Assembly (NCBI RefSeq): GCF_003576475.1
Contig: NZ_QWGR01000025.1
Span: 1 to 43,250, forward strand
Direction: 5' to 3'
DNA: 43,250 nt
Origin: Maribellus luteus
GTDB lineage: Bacteria; Bacteroidota; Bacteroidia; Bacteroidales; Prolixibacteraceae
Shown here one piece after another: positions 36,485-43,250 of this stretch. Numbering within the stretch: position 1 is the stretch's first letter; the number at the start of each line of letters is the position of its first letter. The position numbers were made by a program, and so were the translations under genes. Under the pieces are notes generated by a model. It was not told where the DNA came from, searched no databases, and was given only the letters and a program-made list of their open reading frames with translations.

Positions 36485-36658
36485 AATTTCACACGTTCTT
36501 TTCATCTTATTAAAATTGTTTGTCTTTTAAGGAATAAGATAGAACTCGCATGATTTTAATTATTCGCGTATGTGTTCCCGAGGATTCAGGATCATGCTCG
36601 TTTCATTCTACTTTACAAGCTATCAGCTATTAGTAAATCACCAGCCTAAACCAAGTCT

Positions 36659-39307
36659 ATGAAATCTAAAATCATCATTCGTTTAGCAGCCATCTTCCTA
36701 CTGGTTTTGTCACACTCCCTCTCCAACGGACAAGCCAACCAGGATAAGCTGGCAAAGCCCATCGAAAACAAACTTCAGTTCAACGGTTATACCAACCACT
36801 GGCAAAACAATTACACCGTTTGGAACCGCTACGGAAACCTGTTTAAAACCGCCATCACTGATATTCCTCCAACCATTTTGCAAAGTAAAATTGACGCAGC
36901 CGACGACATGGGAATTCCCGGATTATTTATGCAGGAAGGCTTTATCTCCGCTCTTTTCCAAAACCCGTATAAAGTTCTTGATCAGCCCTCAAAAGAAGAA
37001 CTTTCCAAAGAATCAACCAATGCCAATGTACTAGCGATCATAAGCACGGAAACGGCTTTGGGTGCAGAACTGGAAGCAGAGGCAAAAGCTATTTTTAATT
37101 GGGCAGATGCATTAAACAGCTATCAGTTTGGAGCAATTGATTTTGAACCGGTTTACGCTTTTGTTTCAAAAAACGGGAATAAAAATTTTTTTGCCGTTGT
37201 AACCGCCGATCATGCTAAAGCAGAGCAACTCGTTCAACGAATCGCCGACGCCCGGGAGATTCTATCGCAGTTTAACCTGAAAAAAGGATGGTTCGGTGCC
37301 TCTACCCTGCTAAAAAGCGTAACCTGTACGCCGGGTCATCCACTGGAATTAATCGGCCGCGGAATGAACGAAGGAAACAGCTGGTTTATTTTTGATGGAT
37401 ACATGGACTTTCTGGCCCAACAGGAGATAAAAAACTGGGTACAGGAAATTGACTTGCCGGTATTGGCCGATGTTGGTTTTTCGCCGATATACGGCTGTAA
37501 TGATTACGATGGCTTGCAGGTACAAGACATGCAAACCAAACAGGCATGGATCGACTATGCACATCAAAAAGGGGGCTATGCCTTTCGTCCGGTTTACGAT
37601 CCTCCCTCTGATGCTTTCGAATTCGACGGATACATCGCCGTTGAAGGCAACAAAGAACAGATCGACAATGAAAATGTGCCGTTCATCAATAAAACCGGTA
37701 TGCTAAGCGGGAACATGACGTCTTCAATGGTGCTGTTTGTCGAAAAAGAAGAGGAATTTACGCAAGCTACTTTGTGGAATACCATTTTAAGCCGAAAAGC
37801 CGTAGCCGTTTTTGAAAATGCACTGATGATGGGGCCTTCAGAATTCAGGAATGCCCTCCAGTTGCTGTATCTCGACCGGTATTTCCTTGAAAATTACTTC
37901 GGGGATAACATCGACATGGAAGCTTCCGTTAATGGCTACAACCTGCAAGTCATGCTTCGAAATTACACCGACAGCCCCTTAAACGGAAGCTTGTCATTTA
38001 CTTTCCCTGCCGGTATTGAGACAGCCGGGAAAGTCAACACTTCGGTTTCACTGGAGCCGGGAGAATCCAGACAATTCAATGTTCCGCTTACCATCAGCAA
38101 ACAAGCTATGGGATTGACTAATCCTGTTGCCGTTCATTTTAACCATGGAAACGCGACAAAAAACATCGTCACCATGCTGGATCTGCCACCTGCTATTTCA
38201 GCACATCAACTGCTTTATGGTCACGAACCCGAAGTTCTTTTTCCGGTAACCATTCATAACTTTTCTGAAAAAGGAGCATTTCCGGTAACCGTGGAAGTAT
38301 TCAAAAAAAATAATCCGGACAAAGCGGTATTTACGCAAACGATAAACTGCGAAACCGGTATTTCAACTTTCAAGGAATTAAATTTCAACCTCCATCTGGA
38401 TGCCGGACAATATGAAGTTAAGGTTCGTACACTGGGGACTGAATTTAAGGGACAACTGGGAGTTGGGGCAAAAGCCGGCAATGCCTATGCCTACGAAATG
38501 GATTTAAACAGCGATGGGATAAATGAATACCGCATGGAAAACGACTCGGTGGAAGTAACTTTGCTACGCACCGGCGCACGGGTAATCGAATACATCGTAA
38601 AAAGCAAAAAAGACAACGTGCTGTTTAAAATTTGGCCCGAAAAAACCTACAACGATAAAAAGCCATTTCGAAAATACGGCTATTATCCTTACGGAGGTTT
38701 TGAGGATTTTCTGGGACAGGCAAGCATGGAAACACACAAAATATACAATGCCCGTTTAATAAAGGCAGAGGGCGATTTTGTACGCGTTGAAATGGAAGCT
38801 GACTACTTTGGAAATCATTTGAAAAAGACCTTTACCCTTTACGGAAATTCGCCACTGCTGGAAGTACGTTATGCGCTTACTTTCAAAAATCCGGAAGCTA
38901 ATGTTATCGGGCCGCAACCCATTCTGGAACTGGGCGAAAAACACTGGACCGAAGATGTTTTTACCGTTCCAACAACCTATGGATTAAAGGAATACCGCAT
39001 GCGACCGGAGCAATACTACGGCCAGGCCATTCAGGTGCAGGAAGGCTGGAATGCCGGTTACGATACCCAGGCAAAAGTTAGCTTTGTTGGCGCTTTCCCT
39101 GTCTCACAACCATTGTTTCTGCATATGTGGATGAATCACCCCGATAACCAGGAAGCACCGCACTATTACGTGGAATTTCAACCCTGGACACCCATCATTC
39201 AGAAAACAACCATGTACTTTTCCTATTACTTGTGGGGAAGCGGCAGCTATTGGGAACAAAGCGTTAAAGAACTCAGAGACCGAAACCTGATAAGCACCCG
39301 GCAATAA
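36659..39307 (+). CDS. Large secreted protein of the SusCD locus, unknown family
   Basis: This 882-residue protein has a signal peptide (about 1-25, ending SNGQ). The N-terminal about 400 residues form a globular domain I cannot assign; it has acidic and aromatic patches (FGAIDFEPVYAF, IFDGYMDFL, GCNDYDGLQVQD) that would suit a glycan-active fold. The middle (about 430-600) looks like two Ig-like beta-sandwiches (NYTDSPLNGSLSFTFPAG, HNFSEKGAFPVTVEVF). The C-terminal part (about 620-875; YRMENDSVEVTLLRTGARVIEYIV, YYPYGGFEDF) resembles a galactose-mutarotase-like beta-supersandwich. An enzyme or binding protein for the imported glycan is likely; no catalytic pair is proven. Confidence 0.7.
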   Translation: MKSKIIIRLAAIFLLVLSHSLSNGQANQDKLAKPIENKLQFNGYTNHWQNNYTVWNRYGNLFKTAITDIPPTILQSKIDAADDMGIPGLFMQEGFISALFQNPYKVLDQPSKEELSKESTNANVLAIISTETALGAELEAEAKAIFNWADALNSYQFGAIDFEPVYAFVSKNGNKNFFAVVTADHAKAEQLVQRIADAREILSQFNLKKGWFGASTLLKSVTCTPGHPLELIGRGMNEGNSWFIFDGYMDFLAQQEIKNWVQEIDLPVLADVGFSPIYGCNDYDGLQVQDMQTKQAWIDYAHQKGGYAFRPVYDPPSDAFEFDGYIAVEGNKEQIDNENVPFINKTGMLSGNMTSSMVLFVEKEEEFTQATLWNTILSRKAVAVFENALMMGPSEFRNALQLLYLDRYFLENYFGDNIDMEASVNGYNLQVMLRNYTDSPLNGSLSFTFPAGIETAGKVNTSVSLEPGESRQFNVPLTISKQAMGLTNPVAVHFNHGNATKNIVTMLDLPPAISAHQLLYGHEPEVLFPVTIHNFSEKGAFPVTVEVFKKNNPDKAVFTQTINCETGISTFKELNFNLHLDAGQYEVKVRTLGTEFKGQLGVGAKAGNAYAYEMDLNSDGINEYRMENDSVEVTLLRTGARVIEYIVKSKKDNVLFKIWPEKTYNDKKPFRKYGYYPYGGFEDFLGQASMETHKIYNARLIKAEGDFVRVEMEADYFGNHLKKTFTLYGNSPLLEVRYALTFKNPEANVIGPQPILELGEKHWTEDVFTVPTTYGLKEYRMRPEQYYGQAIQVQEGWNAGYDTQAKVSFVGAFPVSQPLFLHMWMNHPDNQEAPHYYVEFQPWTPIIQKTTMYFSYYLWGSGSYWEQSVKELRDRNLISTRQ

Positions 39308-39342
39308 ACCGGATATTTTTCAACACTAAAAGCAACAAACAG

Positions 39343-41160
39343 ATGAAATACTTCTTATACATTACCCTGGTAGTTTTAACCTCCGTCAGTCTTTCTGCAA
39401 CAAGCCAGGCAAAAGAAAAGCAAGGAAAGCTGACAGTTGAAAGCATGAAACTGGGCTACCCTGTACCCGCGATCCCTTTTTATCATTTTATCGCCCAACT
39501 GAATTTGCCGGAAGCATCGATTATTGAAGTGGAGGCCGCAGTAAACGGGAAACCCATGCGTTTTGTAAACCTCTACAAAGGCGATCTTCATGAAGAGTTG
39601 GATAAACCCGCGCTGACCCACCGCCCTCCGTCGGGCTATGCACTGTCGCAGGACAATACTTTGTACAAACAGCCAGTTATTACCGGATGGATGAAATGGA
39701 ATCCGGGAGAATCGTACGAAATTACGCTTACCCTTCGGGTAAAGAAATCGGCGCGGCCTTCGGACGACGACACCTTTTTAACGGCAACCCAGATTGTAAA
39801 AGCCCCGGAACAGGCCAAAATCTTTGACTCGGCATGGAAAAACTACAAATCGATCGTACTGAGCGAAACGGCCGGAATAGATCGCGAAAAGGAACCGGTA
39901 GAAGTCCTGCTTCCCTTTTATCCGGACGAAGCAAACGATCTGAAACGTGAGATCAGGGTACTGGAAGTGGATCCTGAAAATTTTGCATTAACCGAAGTTC
40001 CCTGCCAGGTATTCGACATTCAGCAATACACCGTTGAGGACGATCTCGAACCCGAAAAAGAAGGGCAAGCCAAACGACATATTCCGCTATGGATGCCAAC
40101 TGTCACCTGCAAGCTGGCATTCCTCGCCAATGTCCCGGCCAAAAGCAGCAAAGTGTACCTGGTGTACTACAACAACGAAAAAGCGCTGGCTAAAACCTGG
40201 CAAACCGATCTGCGTGTTCAGGGCGAACTTCCGGGACTTCGGATTGATAACGACTATTTTAATGCGGTCCTTCATCCCAATTCAGGGCACCTCGACCAAC
40301 TCACGCTTAAATCCAAACCCGAAGCGCCCTTGTTTCACCGGATGGAAACAAACGGAGCCATACACTGGAACCCGGGAATTTATGTGCCTCCCCGCGCCTG
40401 GACACACACTGCCGACTGGAAGCACGACCAGAACATGTACTCCATTTCCGGCCCGGTGCTTGCCACTGCCGAATTTTGGGGAAATCTGCGCGATATGCCC
40501 GAAGTAGATGCTTCGGTACGCTATACTTTTTATCCCGGCGTTCCGTATTTTGAAAGCACCACCAACATGCGCATCAACGAAACCGTTCAGACCATTGCCC
40601 TGCGAAATGCAGAAATTGTGTTTAAACGCGAATTGATGACCCATGCTGCCTGGTACGATGTTATCAGAGACGAGGTGATTACTTACAATGTGGCGAACAT
40701 GGCCGATCTTACCGATCTGAAAATGGAAGCCGATGTGCCGTGGATCACTTTTTACAATGAAAACACGGGGATTGGATTTGCCGGTATTCAGCTTGATTAT
40801 GCCAATGCCTCGCTCGAATCAAGGTCGCGCCTGCTGAATCCGTATTTCTACATCACTGCCGGCCCCTGGATATACTGGGCCAGAGCTTTGTCGCTAAGTT
40901 TCCTGGGCTCGAACATGCAGCAGGTGATTCCCGCCATGAAAGGCAGTTTGTTCACCGAAAAATGGGCCTACCTGGTTTACGAAACCGATAAGGAAACTCC
41001 TTACCGGGAAGTATTAAACTGGCAAAAAAAACTAACCCAGCCCTTGCGGGTTCAGTTGGTGGAAGAAGTGGATGAACGTGTTTCCAGATCGCTGGTTGAG
41101 ATTTATATGGACGAAGGCAAAAGCGGCTGGGAAGAACGCGAAACCGGAAAACACAAATAG
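39343..41160 (+). CDS. Secreted protein of the SusCD locus with beta-sandwich features
   Basis: This 605-residue protein has a signal peptide (about 1-23, ending SQAK). The N-terminal about 260 residues are beta-rich with GYPVPAIPFYHFIAQLNLPE. The C-terminal about 300 residues contain LRIDNDYFNAVLHPNSGHLDQLTL, AIHWNPGIYVPPRAWTHTADW and VRYTFYPGVPYFESTTNMRIN, which resemble a mutarotase-like supersandwich. I do not recognise a named family. It lies 35 bp downstream of the 882-residue protein and shares the type of C-terminal fold, so the two probably act on the same substrate. Confidence 0.7.
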   Translation: MKYFLYITLVVLTSVSLSATSQAKEKQGKLTVESMKLGYPVPAIPFYHFIAQLNLPEASIIEVEAAVNGKPMRFVNLYKGDLHEELDKPALTHRPPSGYALSQDNTLYKQPVITGWMKWNPGESYEITLTLRVKKSARPSDDDTFLTATQIVKAPEQAKIFDSAWKNYKSIVLSETAGIDREKEPVEVLLPFYPDEANDLKREIRVLEVDPENFALTEVPCQVFDIQQYTVEDDLEPEKEGQAKRHIPLWMPTVTCKLAFLANVPAKSSKVYLVYYNNEKALAKTWQTDLRVQGELPGLRIDNDYFNAVLHPNSGHLDQLTLKSKPEAPLFHRMETNGAIHWNPGIYVPPRAWTHTADWKHDQNMYSISGPVLATAEFWGNLRDMPEVDASVRYTFYPGVPYFESTTNMRINETVQTIALRNAEIVFKRELMTHAAWYDVIRDEVITYNVANMADLTDLKMEADVPWITFYNENTGIGFAGIQLDYANASLESRSRLLNPYFYITAGPWIYWARALSLSFLGSNMQQVIPAMKGSLFTEKWAYLVYETDKETPYREVLNWQKKLTQPLRVQLVEEVDERVSRSLVEIYMDEGKSGWEERETGKHK

Positions 41161-41236
41161 GATTTCCGGGTTAGGCGTGTTTCCAACCCTGTACATATAA
41201 TAAGTCAGCTAAAAAATCAAAAGAAGGATGTAAAAA

Positions 41237-43147
41237 CTACTTTTTCTTTAGTATCATTTTTTGGCTGTCGGCCTCTACAATCTTTCGGGTAAATTCCACA
41301 TAATCGGCATATTTTTCAGGTGGAAATACACCCCTGTTTTTTAGATTGCGCCGCGTATAGACAATGGAGTTCTGGCTGTGTTTCAATTCTGATTGATACA
41401 CACCAAACTCCGTTTCAATTTTTACAGGTTCGGGCAAATATTCAATTTCATAGCCTTCCGGAATAACAAAAGTAACGCAATCCTCATCCTGGTATGACAA
41501 CCGCGTTTTAAACGGAAATTTCCGGTCGCTTGCTTTTTTCGGAACCGAACTATGCTTGTTTAAACTGTTTACGGGAACAAACATACGGTCGCCCATCTTT
41601 GTCGCAAAGCGATCAACCTCCAGCAAGCGTGTCCGGGTAGCTGAAGGAATTCTTTCCGGGCGGTTTTCATAAGCGATCGTACGGTAATTTGCCCCGGGAA
41701 TATTACTTGTTTTATAGGCATCTTCAATTATATCTTCGTGGGTTTTCCGCAGGTCTCTCTCAATGTATTCATACTGAAGCCCGTTGAACACCACCGTATC
41801 CTTTACAACTGCATTTCCACTCTCGTTAACAAGTATCGAAGCTTTCATTTTCCAGGTGTTCTCGTTCAAACCATAATTCTTTGTCTGAATCAAGCGACTG
41901 TTGTTTTTATCAATCAGCAGCGCACTTCGTTCCGAAGTGAAACTCCCCTGAAAGCCAAAGGGTGAGAACTGGCTGGTACATTCCAGAAAAATTGTATCCG
42001 ATTCAACTGGTACTGTGAGAATAACGTGATTAAAGTTCTGGGATGGAAAATCAACATCTATTTCTCCTGTGTTTGTTCCGGCTTTAACAAGCGTATAATA
42101 CGATTCGATGCCAATACTTTGCAACATCGATTTCATGTAATTGGTCAATGCCTTGCAATCGCCGTATCCTACCTCCTCTACTTTTTGTGCCGGGAATGGC
42201 TGAAACCCACCGATTCCCAACTGAATACTGACGTAACGGGTGTTTTTCTGCAACAACTCATAAACCAGTTTTATCTTTTCCACAGGATCATCGACTGAAG
42301 CAGTTAATTCTTTCAGAAACTGCACGCGGTCTTCCGGCAGGTCATTTCTGTCTTCGATTAAACTATATACCCAATCTCCAAACGCTTTCCAGCTGTCCAT
42401 GCTCCCTTTGGTTCCATAAAATTCAAAATTCAGGGGAGCAACTACCACTCGCGGAACAAAATTAACCATCGACACCGCCAGCGGCTCATGTTCCATTGCT
42501 TCCATGTTTTCCAATTCCCACAAGTAGGTTTTTACACCATCAACCAATTCGCCATTTTTAACCGTATTGACCAACTTGTTCGGTTTAATCCTGATCCCTT
42601 CATCTTCATAATCAAGAATTTTATAGCTGGCGAATACGATCGATTTGTTGTAAGCATCGCAAGGCATCCAGTTGTAAAAATCGATGGCCCCTTTCTGTTC
42701 AATCGTGCATTCATATTCAACCGTATAAGGATACGTGCTGATCTGGGGAGTGATGCGTTTAAACCGGCCGTCGGTGTACATCGAAAAGCCATCAAACATC
42801 GTCTGGTCGTACACTTCGCTTTTCTTTACTTTTTTGATCAGGTTACCCTCCTTATCGTAAAAGTTGGCCACCTTTATGTCCACCTCACTGTTTGAATCGT
42901 AAGGAATAAGCAAAACTCCCTCGCCTTCCCCGTTTTCATTAAAAATGGTAATCACCTCTTTTATGGAATACCTGATTTTTGTTTTTGAGAAAATTTCCAG
43001 CGTTGTTTCACTGGTTCGCACAACCGAATTTGCATCGGTCAGCAAGTTGGCTGCAATTTCCGACACCGGATAAAATACATCTTTAGCCGAAGTTACAGTA
43101 ACGGCAATGAGTAGTATAAGCATTAAAAACAACAGTTTTACTTTCAT
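41237..43147 (-). CDS. DUF3857 and transglutaminase-like exported protein
   Basis: The ATG at 43147 is chosen because it begins a signal peptide (MKVKLLFLMLILLIAVTVTSA); the open frame continues upstream to the window edge without a better start. The 636-residue protein has an N-terminal DUF3857 domain (about 30-235) and a transglutaminase-like core with Cys in VGYGDCKALTNYMK and His in NFNHVILTV. The third catalytic position appears as Glu in IFLECTSQ where Asp is usual in classical transglutaminases. A C-terminal beta domain follows. Members of this family are common in Bacteroidota; the substrate is unknown. It converges with the SusCD locus. Confidence 0.85.
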   Translation of the reverse strand: MKVKLLFLMLILLIAVTVTSAKDVFYPVSEIAANLLTDANSVVRTSETTLEIFSKTKIRYSIKEVITIFNENGEGEGVLLIPYDSNSEVDIKVANFYDKEGNLIKKVKKSEVYDQTMFDGFSMYTDGRFKRITPQISTYPYTVEYECTIEQKGAIDFYNWMPCDAYNKSIVFASYKILDYEDEGIRIKPNKLVNTVKNGELVDGVKTYLWELENMEAMEHEPLAVSMVNFVPRVVVAPLNFEFYGTKGSMDSWKAFGDWVYSLIEDRNDLPEDRVQFLKELTASVDDPVEKIKLVYELLQKNTRYVSIQLGIGGFQPFPAQKVEEVGYGDCKALTNYMKSMLQSIGIESYYTLVKAGTNTGEIDVDFPSQNFNHVILTVPVESDTIFLECTSQFSPFGFQGSFTSERSALLIDKNNSRLIQTKNYGLNENTWKMKASILVNESGNAVVKDTVVFNGLQYEYIERDLRKTHEDIIEDAYKTSNIPGANYRTIAYENRPERIPSATRTRLLEVDRFATKMGDRMFVPVNSLNKHSSVPKKASDRKFPFKTRLSYQDEDCVTFVIPEGYEIEYLPEPVKIETEFGVYQSELKHSQNSIVYTRRNLKNRGVFPPEKYADYVEFTRKIVEADSQKMILKKK

Positions 43148-43250
43148 GGGTAATTGGGTTGATTGTTGCACAGTGTGCCTGTTGCACAACTCACCAGGTT
43201 TTGTTAACAAATTTAGCATAATCCCGGAGAGTAAGCAGTTATCTTTCATT

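Overview
This window looks like a chromosomal segment of a Bacteroidota bacterium, probably an environmental member of the Marinilabiliales/Prolixibacteraceae type; the order-level placement is inference. The evidence is a SusC/SusD pair with a large divergent membrane regulator, three consecutive parvulin-type chaperone genes followed by a MoxR ATPase and an OstA-like protein, promoters of the TAnnTTTG type, an IS200-like REP-associated transposase (RAYT) remnant typical of the phylum, and many lipoproteins with a Cys lipobox after a short hydrophobic leader.

Layout. Positions 1-2009 are an accessory patch: two elaborate palindromic elements, then a small lipoprotein, a DUF2867 protein and a YdeI/OmpD-associated protein. 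Positions 2293-12725 are housekeeping: recQ (minus), then guaB, three PPIase/SurA-like chaperones, a MoxR-type AAA ATPase and an OstA/LptA-like protein, all plus strand and tightly packed. Positions 12726-14745 are a second accessory patch on the minus strand: REP hairpins, a decayed RAYT transposase, a small secreted protein and two lipoproteins that each carry the same ~54-bp upstream element.

Positions 15096-21996 form a complete leucine operon: a 21-codon Leu/Ile-rich leader peptide with a terminator/antiterminator pair, leuA, leuC, leuD, a second IPM/citramalate synthase-like gene and leuB, closed by a strong terminator. The spacers inside the operon are filled with word-like degenerate repeats and one inverted-repeat element. 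Positions 22020-24244 hold a lipoprotein and an AT-rich DUF4143 ATPase that looks acquired.

Positions 24373-41160 hold a beta-helix lipoprotein resembling GH141, a fused 2-oxoacid dehydrogenase E1, and a polysaccharide-utilisation-type locus. That locus consists of a membrane-anchored SARP-like regulator (minus) divergent from susC, susD and two large secreted proteins that I cannot assign to a known enzyme family. The window ends in a DUF3857/transglutaminase-like protein.

How the genes work together. The guaB-to-OstA block is mainly outer-membrane biogenesis (periplasmic chaperones and LPS transport). The leu operon makes leucine, with control apparently exerted by ribosome-mediated attenuation. 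The SusCD locus is expected to import an oligosaccharide or other glycan-like ligand, sensed by the kelch-like periplasmic domain of the divergent regulator. The substrate cannot be read from the sequence.
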